Positions 33,384-44,142 are shown, counted from the first letter of the stretch. The stretch is DNA of 64,000 nt from Metaphire vulgaris (GCA_018105865.1 CM030832.1:23117282-23181281); one strand, 5' to 3'. Translations and numbers: made by a program. Notes: a model not told the origin generated them from the letters alone.

Positions 33384-33875
33384 AATCGGAACCCCAGTGC
33401 AATGTGACAGAGTTCTTCAATTATCGAATCCATGTTGGTTGCAGTGTGACTTATTCTGGTAGAAAGCATCCGAGTATGGAATGGAGACATCACACCACCG
33501 GAAAGGCATTTGAAGATTCACTTTTGTTTAAAGATGGATCCGATATCAACGAGTTTTCCAACAAAACTCATGTCACTTCAAATCTTAATGCACTAATAGT
33601 AGATTCAGATCAGGATTCATTCACTGTTTCCTGCAAAACCTTCTTTGACACCTTGAAAACCGGAAGTGGTAATCTTGTGGCTTCGGTGGCTTCGAATGTT
33701 CCCGAATTTATCTACATTTGGAATTCCACTGTTTTCGGAACAAAGAGATCTACTCTTAAACCAACAGTTAAATACAGTCCAAGCCCAAAGGCTGAAATTA
33801 AGCTTACAACTTCTCTCCCTAAGGCGGATGTTGACACCCAAGCATCAGCATCTAAAGAGGAATCAGGCAACGAAT
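33384..33875 (+). CDS. Ig-receptor exon 6, Ig-like domain 5 and stalk
   Basis: The acceptor TTTTGTACAG ends at 33383 and the donor GAAT|GTAAGC is at 33875/33876, phase 1 to phase 1, 164 codons. The first 100 or so residues open SEPQCNVTEF. They have a cysteine in VGCSVTYSGR, Trp in MEWRH and Cys in FTVSCKTF, resembling exon 3. The remaining 60 residues are Ser/Thr/Pro/Lys-rich (LKPTVKYSPSPKAEIKL, TTSLPKADV), fitting an O-glycosylated stalk before the membrane. NKT and NST sequons are present. Confidence 0.8.
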
Positions 33876-34383
33876 GTAAGCAAAATATTCTTTATTCGTA
33901 AATTCAAAACATTAAACTAATAACAATGCACACTATTTATATCTACTGGCATTAGTAGAAAAGAGATCAGTATTTTCCATTGTGGCTCATGCATTCAACC
34001 ATGCACGTGGCAAATTAAATCTCCAAAACAAATATCACTTATTGGGTTTCTTTATTATTAATTTAAAAGATCATTCTATACTACTGTATAATACAACGCT
34101 TTTAGTGAGCAATCAATAAATGTAAAAACCCGAGTGGGAATCCAATTCATAAGAATGATAATAATCCATATTGCACTCTGATTGATCTCCTGAATGATTA
34201 TCCTTGCAAGTAATTTTAAGTAGACCTACTATTGACTCATTTGAGCATTCGAACTGGGACTAATAAAATGCATAATAATATAAGCGAATCAGATACTGTA
34301 TGTGCTGACTTGAAAATTGCTCACTCTCGTGAACAATTTGTTATTATGGTCATGGAAATTCTGTTTCAAATTTTTCTTCATAG

Positions 34384-34476
34384 ATAAATACACCGTGGCT
34401 GCACTCGCGCTAGCATTATCTGTATCGATGGTTGGGATGCTGGCTTATGTCATTCGCAAGAAAAAGAGAAGAGCCG
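34384..34476 (+). CDS. Ig-receptor exon 7, transmembrane segment
   Basis: The acceptor TTCTTCATAG ends at 34383 and the donor GCCG|GTACGT is at 34476/34477, phase 1 to phase 1, 31 codons. After KYT comes a hydrophobic run VAALALALSVSMVGMLAYV, then a basic stop-transfer IRKKKRRA. This is a typical single-pass type I anchor. Its position after the stalk exon and before the tyrosine-rich exons strongly supports the gene model. Confidence 0.85.
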
Positions 34477-34549
34477 GTACGTTCGCAATCTCAATACTCG
34501 AATGCATGTCTTTCTATGCTTTAATTAATCTGTTGGATTCCAGAGCGGC

Positions 34550-34870
34550 AATAGTGATGTACTAGAGTATGTTGTACCTAGATGCGGCGTACTCTAGAGC
34601 ACATCGTACCCAGGCACGTTGTGCTCTAGAGTACATCGTAACTACATGTAGGTATGATATACTCTGCATTACGTTGTGCCTAGAGTACACCATGTCTGAC
34701 GCAGGCTAGGTAGTTCATGCCCTATGAGTGCTGCTACTGCCGGTTATCGGGTACACTAGAGTACATTGCACCTATGTGTGAAGTACTCTTTTGTAAATGG
34801 TACCTAGGTATGATGTACAATAGTAGAGTAGACTGTGCCTAGAGTCCACTCTGCCTGCTACACCTGCTCA
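34550..34870. repeat. degenerate TAGAGTACATCGTACC minisatellite
   Basis: About a dozen diverged copies of a roughly 22-bp unit built on CTAGAGTACATYGTACCTAGG, partly palindromic (TCTAGAG, CCTAGG). It lies in the intron after the transmembrane exon. Confidence 0.6.
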
Positions 34871-35066
34871 CAGCCTTTGACCAAACGTTTTATTATAGTT
34901 AATATTTAAATGAAAATAGCCATATAACCAATGACATCAAAGTCGAGTATTATCATATATAAACAACTAAGGTAACATAAGGGTGCTCATTAGTAATCGT
35001 TATCTTTAGAATAATAGTCACGCACGTCTAAAGATTAATAGGAAAGTTAATCTACTAGTTACGGGG

Positions 35067-35374
35067 CAGAGGCGTCATTTGGTGGGCTGGGGGGCGTGGC
35101 CATCCCAAGGAAATGAAAATATTAATTTATAATGTATTAATGTGTAAAAAAATTGCAAAAATTGCCAAAAATATCAAAAAATTGCAAATTTTCAAACATT
35201 GGCCATAAAATTTGCCAAAATTGCTCAAAATTTGCAAAAAAATGCAAAAAAATTGCAAAAAATGCCTCAAATTTGCAAAAATTTGACAAAATTTGCCCAA
35301 AATTTGACAAAATTTGTCAAAAATTTGCAAAAACATTTTCTCGCCCCCAAGAAAAGTGTGAAATGACGCCACTG
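35067..35374. mobile_element. hAT MITE, CAGAGGCGTCATTT ends
   Basis: Inverted ends CAGAGGCGTCATTT / AAATGACGCCACTG and a perfect 8-bp duplication TTACGGGG (35059-35066 and 35375-35382). The interior is TTTGCAAAAATTGCC-type degenerate repeats, shared with 15657-15918. Confidence 0.9.
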
Positions 35375-35491
35375 TTACGGGGGTGTTGTAAATTTTGGAA
35401 GGTATTGACGGAAGAGTATATGCAATTGGTATAAATAGTAATTTTGCACAGAAACTAACATTCAGCCTACCTTTTGAAATTCTCGTTGTAG

Positions 35492-35760
35492 ACAGAAAAA
35501 AATTGGACGAGGAAGTTAAAGATCACTGCTATAGAGGTAGGCCTATGTCTGACCTATACGATACCATTCAAGACGAGGACATTGGCTATGAAATGCCTGA
35601 CCACGTATTTACTGATGGAGTCAACAGAGGATACGAAACTCTTGACCGCGTACAAGTCGGCGAAACATCGTCACATTTTTATGAAGATCCGGATAAAATA
35701 CTTAATGATGAAGAAGATCGTGTCCTGTATTCACAATACATAACGGCGTCAACTGATTAA
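35492..35760 (+). CDS. Ig-receptor exon 8, tyrosine-rich cytoplasmic tail
   Basis: The acceptor CTCGTTGTAG ends at 35491. The phase matches the transmembrane exon (leftover G plus AC gives Asp). The acidic 89-codon tail has several tyrosines: SDLYDTI, IGYEM, RGYETL, HFYEDP and VLYSQYI. YDTI and YETL fit YxxI/L, but about 21 residues separate them, longer than a standard ITAM. The frame stops at TAA 35758-35760. Immediately after lies G|GTAAAT, a good donor in phase 1, and the frame also stays open for 36 more codons to a second TAA (35869-35871). The stop may be genuine, or a nonsense change in a longer exon. Confidence 0.7.
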
Positions 35761-35895
35761 GGTAAATGTGCTGCAGTGGATGCTGATGAACAGATGATAC
35801 TCTCGTCGCAGTGCATCACTACTCTTGGTGATTCCGATAATGGAACTGCTGCCGAGACGTCGGATGCTTAAGAAGACAAGTGTACGCAGTTAAAC

Positions 35896-35897
<2 letters not shown>

Positions 35898-35951
<54 letters not shown>

Positions 35952-36060
35952 CATAAGTAAGTAAAATCTCGTAGATTTCTATAGCGCCTTGGAAACAGCT
36001 CAACAGTAGCTGTATTCTATACAGTATTCTTAGGCGCTCAGCCTTTCTTAAAATAGCTAT
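35898..36060. repeat. (GTAA)n and TTTCTATAGCGCC repeat
   Basis: About 16 GTAA units followed by TAGATTTCTATAGCGCCTTGG and GGCGCTCAGCC. Same family as 5287-5395 and 30295-30375. Confidence 0.6.
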
Positions 36061-36318
36061 GGGAAAGGTATATGTTCAGCCAGGCAATAGGCAACATCCA
36101 AAGGGCAGTGAGGCTAGGTTGTTACAACTATGGAAGAAATGATTGAAGAAAAATGAAGGATTTAAGCTTAGACCTGAAGACTTGAGAAGATAATGCGGGA
36201 ATTATAGGAAAAAGGATTCGGATTTTATTGTTTGAAAGTGTCCAAGTCTGCGGAGGGAAGCAGGGATTGAATGTGGGTCGAGGAGGCTGAGGGGTTAATA
36301 GTGATCTAAGGTAGACAG

Positions 36319-36566
36319 GTTTTGATGACTGTATCGTGAGACCCAGACGAAAAGAAACAGAGAAGGATATTCCAGCGGATAAGAAACTAGTCTCATATAT
36401 TGAGCTAATTGGCAACGAAGAAGAGGAAAATAGAGAATGTCCCGAAATGAAAAAAGCGGCCTCATCTGACGAAGAAAATGACGGGGAGAGTAAACCACAA
36501 CTTCAATCTACCGGTTATACTCAACTGCTACCGGATGTCGGATATATACCATTGGTCATTGAATAA
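36319..36566 (+). CDS. Ig-receptor exon 9, ITIM-type cytoplasmic tail
   Basis: The acceptor GGTAGACAG ends at 36318. The phase is compatible with either exon 7 or exon 8 (leftover G plus GT gives Gly). The frame runs to TAA at 36564-36566, 82 codons. It is basic at first (RPRRKETEK), then acidic, with LVSYIELI and VGYIPLVI, both fitting the ITIM pattern (S/I/V/L)xYxx(I/V/L), plus TGYTQLL. YTQL and YIPL are separated by five residues, just short of a canonical ITAM. Splicing 7-8 gives a 716-residue receptor; splicing 7-9 would give 709 residues with an inhibitory-type tail. Read through exon 8's TAA it would not be translated. Confidence 0.65.
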
Positions 36567-36569
36567 TCG

Positions 36570-37138
36570 CGATTCTGAAGGCAGAGAAATTCTATTGACG
36601 ATAACTGCACGTCTGTATTATAAGTTTATATTGAACTATGTCTTGCATGTACATGCGGTTTACTTACATGATGAAGCTTGCAGGCCTATAATTATATGTG
36701 GAGTTACACCCGATGCTAACTAGTTAATTTTTATACAGATTTATAGTTGTGTTTACTGCATGCAATTAAGATTTGTATACTGATCTGTCAAAGTTGTCTG
36801 GACAGAATTAAATGGACATCAATGACATGAATGACAAAATAGGTTACACGATCACTGATCAAAGCATATTCTGAAGTAAATGAGCAAAAAATTGCAACCA
36901 AGTACAATTTTTGCAAAGGTTCGTGCTAAATAGGCAGCTACGCTTCATGTACAGGGTGGCGCAAAAACCGGACTGTATTAAATGCTTCCTAAATGTGACT
37001 AGTCCGGCTTTTTAAAAGATAATTTTACATAATTAGAGTATAGACTAATAATGTGTCTATGCTATTAATTTTTATATAAACACTGCATTATAATTTGAAG
37101 TTGTGCGTCATTAACTGAACATGTAAGGACAATAATTA
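36570..37138. other. intergenic after Ig receptor, no gene seen
   Basis: AT-rich. An ATTAAA at about 36807 could be a poly(A) signal for the Ig gene. A CAGGGTGGCGCAAAAACCGG segment at about 36953 resembles a transposon end but no partner was found. Nothing else is recognised. Confidence 0.4.
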
Positions 37139-39149
37139 CACTACGTAACAAAAAATATTTTTGTTTGTTCCTGGGTTCATAGCTTGTTTTCCTAGTCCCT
37201 TATGCCTAAACTAACTAGAAAACAGTTGCTGTTCCAAACTAAATTTGCTTTTGGGGCCAGGGAAATGATATTTTGAAATTCGTGTATTATAGAAAACATT
37301 CTCGGTTCACATTCAAAGCTGAGCAGACATACTTAATATTTTGGAACACTGCAAGCTGTCCATAAGTTTTTAGATCTGAACAGAATTTTCTATAACCCTC
37401 TGGAATCTTCTAGAACCTTGTTGCACTTTCTGGGAGCTTTCAGTTGCATCCATAGACTTTTAAGAGTGCAGATTCCTTAAGCCAACGTACTAGCGTATCT
37501 TGTTGCTGAATAAGCGAATAGTGACCAGAAAATTTTGATTTAGATGGCATCAAGCGGTTGCTTGCAGCCAGCAATGCATTCTGCTACGTTTGCATCGCAC
37601 CGGTACCCTATGGTTCTGAGCTCTCCATTCCCAGCCATACAGGGAGAGATCAACTGTCTTCAGGGGAGCACGTCAAGGCAGACAGAGAGGAAGATATTGC
37701 AGATCCAGAATACCATTGCACAGATGCAGCTTTGATGAGAAAGCCGTACTTTCCCAATCAGAAAGATCTTAACGACCTGATCAGAGACCTTGGTCTCACC
37801 AAGTGCAATGCTGAGCTTCTGACATCTAGACTCAAGGAGTGGAACTTGTTGGATGAAAGCGTGCAGGTGACAGAACATAGAAAGCGTCACGAACGTTTTC
37901 CAAAATTCTTCAGTCAGCTAGATGGGCTGTGCTTCTGCAGCAATGTCACTGGTCTTTTCGAGGCCATAGCAATCACCTTTAACCTGAGTGATGGTGCCAA
38001 TTCATAGAGAGTTCATCCAAGAACCTCAAAGCCATGCTACTTCATAGTGGTAACAAGTACTTGTCTCTCCCCGTGGCTCACTTTGTGCATCTACACCTCA
38101 GAGAGGACTACACCAGTGTCAAGATGTTGCTGAGTGCCTTGAAGTATGACAACTATGGTTGTTAAGTCACTGGAGACTTCAATATGGTCAAAATGGTAAC
38201 ATTCCTGATGGGCCTGCAAGGCGGTTTCACAAAATTTCTTTGGTTTTCTTTGCCTCTATAACAACCGGGACACTGAGGTCTGAGGTCCACTATTGTAGAA
38301 GGGATTGGCCACAGCTGACCGAGTTAGCCACAGGTAAGAACAGCATCAAGTGGAGCCGCTGATAGACCGTCGAAAGATGCTCAAACATCAAGTTAGGTAT
38401 CATCAAGTCATTTGTCAAGACAAGGAATCCGCAGTTTTCAAATACCTCCTAGATCTTTTTCCACAGCTTTCGGAGGCAAAAGTCGAAGCTGGCATCTTCG
38501 TCGGACCACAGATAAAGAAGATCACATAGCGCGACGTATTCGCCAAGAAGCTGAATAGCACGGAGAAAGGGTCTTGAAACAGTTTCGTTGCAGTATTGTA
38601 TGGCTTTCTTGGCAACCACAAGGCTGAAAACTATGAGAGACTGAACCAGTCTCTCATAAAGAACCATGCCAAAATTAGATGCAAAATGTCCCTGAAAGTA
38701 CATACTCTTCATGCCAACCTTGACAAATTCAAGTAAAGCTTCGTAGCCTACCCAGAGAAGCAACATGAACGCTTTCATCATGGGTATGGAGGACTTTGAA
38801 TGTCGTTACCAGGGACGGTATAACAAACACGTGAAGGGGACTATGTTTGAAGTCTTAATTGAGAAAGCCATTGACAGTACATCCACAAATCTCGAAAAGC
38901 AACTCATTTCTGAATGCTTTTAAGTAATTTTGACTGTTGTTGCTTATTTGCAATTAGTACAGTACATAATGTTCCTTCTCGAGAAGAAAAAAATGCACCT
39001 TTTTCCATTGTATAAATAAACAAATTTTGTAAGCTGTGCTCATGAAAGTAAATATAATGATGAATATAGCCATGTTTGCAGATCCTTTATACATAGGCAA
39101 CTGAAATATAACACTTAGAAGCCAGGAACAAAAATTGTGTTACATAGTG
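37139..39149 (+). mobile_element. decayed CACT-TIR DNA transposon
   Basis: The left end reads CACTACGTAACAAAAAATATTTTTG...TTCCTGG and the right end is its near inverse (CCAGGAACAAAAATTGTGTTACATAGTG), about 35 bp each. The interior + strand codes pieces of the same protein as 48886-50631: PNQKDLNDLIRDLGLTKCNA, RLKEWNLLDES, KRHERFPKFF, MGLQGGFTKF, IFVGPQIKK and LGNHKAENYE. At least four frameshifts and stops disrupt it. Flanking TAATTA and TAATCA are a possible short target duplication with one mismatch. Confidence 0.75.
37558..38930 (+). pseudogene. decayed transposase-like gene
   Basis: Coding remains of the element above. The frame at 37558-38007 is the best preserved (N-terminal domain after the zinc-binding part, with CFCSNVTGLFEAI). 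Later parts lie in other frames, and the conserved SDEHGERFH of the good copy is reduced to a QHERFHHGYG-like remnant. The N-terminal cysteine motifs are only partly present. Not functional. Confidence 0.75.
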
Positions 39150-39343
39150 TAATCAACGTAACCAAAAATCAGCTATAACTTTTGCAATACGCTCATGCGC
39201 AAATTTATTTAAGATCGTATTTCAGTGAGACATTTGATGGATGGCTGTTAATAAATCGAAAATAAGGGTTTTGAAGGTCCCATGGTAAGAATCAGATCTC
39301 CGGTAGTTGCCCGTAGACGTGCGGCTATGACGCCGTAGATTCC

Positions 39344-39537
39344 AGTCTGTGGCGGCCTCTAGGATTTGGCGTGTGAAGAGGGGGCGTTGGGGTGGTAACT
39401 TCTAATCATGGGGGGCCAACCATTTGTTCTTCAATGTATGTAGCGTTAAGTATAGGGTGCCAACAGGAGGCACTGGGGTGGCCAGGCACTCAATAAGGAG
39501 CACGGGCTCCCTGGCCTCCCGGTGGAGCCGCTACTGA
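39344..39537. mobile_element. MITE related to 16811-17000
   Basis: GTGGCGGCCTCTAGG at the left and GGAGCCGCTACTG at the right are inverted, and the interior (GGGGGGCCAACCATTTGTT, GAGGCACTGGGGTGGCC) matches 16860-16985 in reverse. The target duplication is unclear. Confidence 0.65.
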
Positions 39538-39569
39538 TTTCAGTAGCTGGTAACAAAAACGAGAAATGC

Positions 39570-39623
39570 AAATTCTCCACAATAGTATTATAGTGCACTG
39601 CCAGCGAAGCGAGCATCTTTCTA
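39570..39623 (+). mobile_element. Helitron 3' terminus (solo fragment)
   Basis: AGTATTATAGTGCACTGCCAGCGAAGCGAGCATCTTTCTAG followed by T matches the ends at 47811-47867 and 48304-48360 (minus). CTAG|T is the CTRR-T ending of Helitrons. No matching 5' end was found nearby. Confidence 0.55.
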
Positions 39624-40257
39624 GTTTTTATTTCCAATTCTTTGGGAAACCCTGGTTTTCTGATTTTATATAATTATACCAATTAAAAATGTGAAGACAT
39701 ATATTTCAGATAATGATGCAACATATATTCTATTATGTAATATATTGAGTGTAAATAAATAGCAATTATGACATTTATTGTGCTAGACATATGAAGCATT
39801 TTAATGTAAACAGTGCGTTTGACTTCTGTTAGTACATAATATTTGAGGTTTGGGTTTATATTTGAAAACGGTGTTCTCATGTCTTAAACTTTAGCGGATT
39901 TCCTGACGCTGTTCTGTGGAACTCTTGGGTTTTCTCGCACTGGGGGCTCCACGGAGGCCCCGGGGGCCCACGTGCCCTCTATTGAATGCCTGCCCTTAGT
40001 AGCCCCAAACTTTAGTTTTTACACATATCGACAACTTTTACCATTAAACCTAGGCTTAAGTGGATAATGGTGAAAAATGGTGGAAAACTTGCTTCAACTT
40101 TCGCCTGTCCTTATTCTATATTTTAGAGGATGGGGCATGGACTATTACACAGACCTGGACAATCAACTGAGACTAGCAGAATGTGACAGTTATACATCAG
40201 GGGTCTATGTGTAGAAGGCTGTGCATCTGTTTACTACGAGAAAACAGTGATGCAGAC

Positions 40258-40815
40258 TAGCACTATATATCAACCAAATAATGTCCAATTTTTAAAATAT
40301 TTGATATATTTTGTTCCAATTACATTCCACTACAACTTTGCCATTCACCAAAGCTAGGTTACAATTAAAAATGTTAGCTGCACAGCTTGAAATTCTTGAA
40401 ATTGAAATATATTTTTTGGAGGGAGGAGGTTCTATTTCAGTCCAAATTGTGGATCATCGTCCCAATTTGTTTATAATTTTTCTCTAATGGCTAGAAAGAG
40501 GAATAAAAATGCAAGACAATGGTGTATACCTCATCTTTTTAGCTTTGCTATAGCCTGTGATATAGCAAATAATAAAGAAATACAAGCATTGTTCTACACT
40601 GATAGAAACGACAATTTACCGGAAAGCGGGTGCTCGAGGGTAGGAAGAATATATCTCGACCAAATATTGTCAAATTTTCATAATTTTTGATTTATTTTGT
40701 TCCAAATACATCCCTACAACTTTGCCGCTCACCAAAGTTAGTTTGCCGCTCAAAAATGTTAGCTGCAGAAGTTGGAATTTAAAAATATATTTTTGGTGCG
40801 GTTTTTGTTACGCAA
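40258..40815. repeat. imperfect direct duplication, 390-bp period
   Basis: 40262-40425 and 40652-40815 are similar (shared TTTTGTTCCAA, CTACAACTTTGCC, CACCAAAG, AAAAATGTTAGCTGCA). The intervening 67-codon frame at 40487 is not recognised. Confidence 0.55.
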
Positions 40816-41698
40816 TGCACTAAACCGTTTCTGTGGTGTTGAACCCTTGGCTGATGGCTATAGAAATGGAGATCAACGCCGCTCTATAATTCCGTGAGAC
40901 TCTGAGGGATTTTGAATTTACTCTTTGACCACTTCAATCAGGATCATCTGACTAAAGACGCTTGCATGAATTGGCGTTTGTGTCTTTAAGAGTCTCGTTG
41001 ATTATCCAACCATCCGCTTGTTTACGATCTTCTCCAACACCTTCGAAAGAAAGGTTTCCCATGTTGGCTATCTTTGAAGATTGTAAGCCTCGCCAAGTGA
41101 TTTAACAATATCATTTGCAATTATTTTCAAGAGCCTTATAAAGTATGTTATTAAAACGAACTCTTCTGTTAATTGTATTTATCTCGATTTATTTTGATTT
41201 TCCATCCTAAATGAGGCATGAAATTGATCTGGTAATTTCGACTTGGATCCAGGGCATCATCTCTTACCCCGATAATGGCAGTAGGCCTATATTAGACCTA
41301 TGTTATATAATGATTAAAATCGTCTCGTATGCACAACGGTAACCATGATAGCAATAATGATTCTATATCTATCACAATGTCACATGTATAACGAATACAC
41401 TTATGGAATACATTTTAATTTTAAAATATTCATTTGAGATTTACTTTACTAAAATTGACTGAAATGAAGTACATCCTTTAGGCTTATATAATTTTTGGAT
41501 TAAGTCTTGAAATCAAATTTATGACAATTCTTCATCGTTATCAGAACGAAGTTCTCTTTCAGTGCTTGATGCGTTCAAGCTCTTTCAGTGCTTGATGCGT
41601 TCAATGTTCTATTTCGACCAAGCATCTGCAAGATAATGACGACATTCTAATAACAAATTCAAAATATACTGACTGCTAAACTTGTGACAATTCAAGAA
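40816..41698. other. no gene recognised
   Basis: AT-rich. A short exact duplication of TTCAGTGCTTGATGCGTTCAA lies at about 41560-41605. Otherwise nothing is seen downstream of the small minus-strand gene. Confidence 0.4.
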
Positions 41699-41913
41699 TC
41701 ATATTTTTAACAATGTGACGACTATATGTATCATCAATGGTTTAGCAGATGATTTGCACATTTTAACATACCTTTTCTCTAATAGTCCAATATCCGCAAT
41801 TCTACATAACGGGATAATCGAGTTGAACTTTTTCTTTTCCATTTTTGCATTCCTTCTAACTGAATGCAATTGCCGACTTATTATTTGAACGTCTTGATAT
41901 TGGTTTACTAAAC
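41699..41913 (-). CDS. Cys-rich secreted protein, exon 3 (C-terminal)
   Basis: On the minus strand the acceptor CCTTGGTAG precedes 41913 and the frame runs to TGA at 41701-41699, 71 codons plus the shared first base. The phase fits exon 2 (G plus GT gives Gly). It begins LVNQYQDVQIISRQLHS, then a basic stretch (RRNAKMEKKKF), and has two cysteines (PLCRIAD, KMCKSS). No hydrophobic anchor is clear, though the end (IHIVVTLL) is hydrophobic. This exon is the least certain part of the model. Confidence 0.4.
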
Positions 41914-42426
41914 CTACCAAGGATAACAACTTCTGAATAAGACTCCCATTTTTAATTGACCATTATCTAATTTTCTAGAACAGTATTTTCAAAAAATTTT
42001 AAAAATTTTTAAGGAATCCTGCTCACACATAATTATAATAATTAAAATTTTTAGGTACATGTTCCATTCAATTTCTCGCTATATATTGTCTATGTAGAAT
42101 AGTGAGTATGGATAAATAGCAATAATAAAAGTTATTGCAAGACTGTTAGACCTCTGAAGCATTTTAATGTAAACAGTGCTTTTGACTTTTGTTAGTAAAT
42201 AATTTCTAAGGTTTGGTTTTATATTTGAAGACTGAGTTCTCATGTCCTAAACCTTTTCGTGGAATTCCTGAAGCTGTTCCGCGGAACTCTTGAGTTCCGC
42301 AGGACTCTTGGGTTCCGAGGAATCCATTTAGGGAAACACTGTCCTAGTGCAAAAGCGTTATGTGCGTAAAGTTAATCTAAAATTATAAGAATCCGCATGA
42401 AGGATCTTAAATTTCTCCATGTTAAC

Positions 42427-42657
42427 CAGAGATGCCATTGGTTGAGTTAACCCATGGGTTGGGTTGGATTGGATTGGTTTGAGTTAGTCTTTCCCATATT
42501 TATGGTGGGTTGGGTCGGTTCAGAAAATAAGTCACTATTTAAAGAATAGCACTGTATTTCGGTGGGTTGGGTCAAGTAACCCTATTGCCGGCATGGGTTC
42601 GGTTGGGTTGAAGATTTGATGGAGTTGGTTCTAAAAATGGACCCATGGCCATCTCTT
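42427..42657. mobile_element. GTTGGG MITE
   Basis: The left end CAGAGATGCCATTGG and right end ACCCATGGCCATCTCT are inverted. Arms and interior carry GGTTGGGTTGG. It is a short relative of 5417-6398; a clean 8-bp duplication is not seen. Confidence 0.6.
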
Positions 42658-43004
42658 ATGTAGATATATCTGATAGAGCATAGATAAATAATTATTACAA
42701 GATGTCTGCAAAAGGATAATCCTGGCGAGCAATAGAGCATCATTCGTCCAAAGAAATGTTGACCCCTCGCATAAGAAATGAAACAAGAAAGATTTCGAGA
42801 TTGAGTGAGTGATGAGAAAATAATGAAATTTTAGAAATCAACTGTTCATATGTCAATTAATTTGCTCACAAAGATTATTGGACAACAAATATAAAAATCC
42901 TATAAATTTGATAATACACTGACAGGCGTTTTGTCGTTATACTCCATACTTCTTAAGAGACCTCAAGATTTAAGCCCTAAAATTCAAATGATCAGAGGTC
43001 TACC

Positions 43005-43115
43005 GCAAAGATATGGTGCTAGGACAAAATGTCCGAGGACAAAATTTTAACGGGCAGAATGTCATGGGGACAAAATGTCAGCGGAAAAAATGTAACCCTA
43101 ACTCTAACCCTAACC
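43005..43115. repeat. GGACAAAATGTC degenerate tandem repeat
   Basis: Five or so diverged copies of a GAGGACAAAATGTC-type unit, followed by TAACCC-type repeats to about 43113. It lies in intron 2 of the minus-strand gene. Confidence 0.6.
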
Positions 43116-43351
43116 CGAAACCGTGAATTTTGCTCGGCAAATCAAAATTTACGACAAATCTAAAAATTCCGATTTTGACATTTCTTTAAAATTCTCACAA
43201 ATTTAATTGTAACGATTTGCGTATGTCAGAAGAACATTATGACATTTTAGCAGAAAAACATCATTCGAAAGAAATGTGTCCACAGAGTTCGCTAAGTTAT
43301 AAGGACGGAGAACTGTAATGAAATACTGTACTGTATATTGGATTATTTTAC

Positions 43352-43444
43352 CTGGGTGCCTCTTGCAGAAACTCGAACGACCTTCTGAAAAAATAAAACA
43401 TGTCCATCCAATTGGACAATCGTCATCAGATTTGCACCGCTCTA
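43352..43444 (-). CDS. Cys-rich secreted protein, exon 2
   Basis: On the minus strand the acceptor GGATATTTTAG precedes 43444 and the donor CCCAG|GTAAAA follows 43352. The phase is 1 to 1, 31 codons. The translation is IERCKSDDDCPIGWTC then FIFSEGRSSFCKRHP, giving cysteine spacing C-x5-C-x5-C-x10-C. This CxxxxDCPxGxxC style is common in small secreted cysteine-rich modules (WAP-like, EB and colipase-type folds), but the spacing does not fix a family. With exon 1 it makes a secreted peptide or protein of unknown function. Confidence 0.55.
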
Positions 43445-43946
43445 CTAAAATATCCAAAAGCAATGCATATATATATATATATCGATCGTCACAACATGTT
43501 TAAGAAACAAGAGGACAGATCTGAATGATTGCCATCATGGCTCCAAAGGTCTTAATAAGAGTCCTACGCTAAGTAATTTAGAATTCAAATTTGAAATTTA
43601 AAATGGTAATTACACTCTCAAAAGAGTCTGGATTCAAACAAAGTTCGGAGACTTTACATTTTAACCTGAATTGCCGCTGTCATTAGAATGAATGAATGCA
43701 TGAATGAAGTTTAAGACATTTTAATGAATTTCAAAGCAACATCGATTTTTTAAAATTAAGACATTCTGTGGATAAAAGTGACATTGATATATGTATATAT
43801 CATGCTAAAATCAATGCATTTCGCATATATTGGATGCTGATGATCTAGGCAGAATATAATAGTAATTAGCACCAGAATCTAGTAGGGAAGAATTCGGTTT
43901 TATATGCATTGAGTAGGATCGCAATACCAGTACCAGGAATATAGTC

Positions 43947-44142
43947 CAGTGGCGTAGCCGGGATTCCGAAATATAGAGGGCGAAATATGTAGAATTTCGA
44001 GTTAAAAGGTTCGTCAAGGAGTTATCTCCAAATTCAAGTATTCCTATCGATCATGCTACCTACCCTCCTGGAAATTTCTCAATCCCACTGCCGGGGTCCC
44101 TGCCAGAATAGAGGGCCGATACCCCACGTGGCAACACCAATG
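43947..44142. mobile_element. hAT MITE, CAGTGGCGTAGCCG end
   Basis: A perfect 8-bp duplication ATATAGTC (43939-43946 and 44143-44150). The left end CAGTGGCGTAGCCGG and the inverse of the right end CATTGGTGTTGCCACG are similar. 196 bp, in intron 1 of the small minus-strand gene. Confidence 0.8.

Noticed and set aside
36953..37020. CAGGGTGGCGCAAAAACCGG as a mariner-like end
   Set aside because: No inverted partner or TA duplication could be found nearby.
40487..40690. 67-codon frame starting MARKRNKNARQW
   Set aside because: No recognisable domain, splice site or homologue in the window; it sits between duplicated AT-rich segments.
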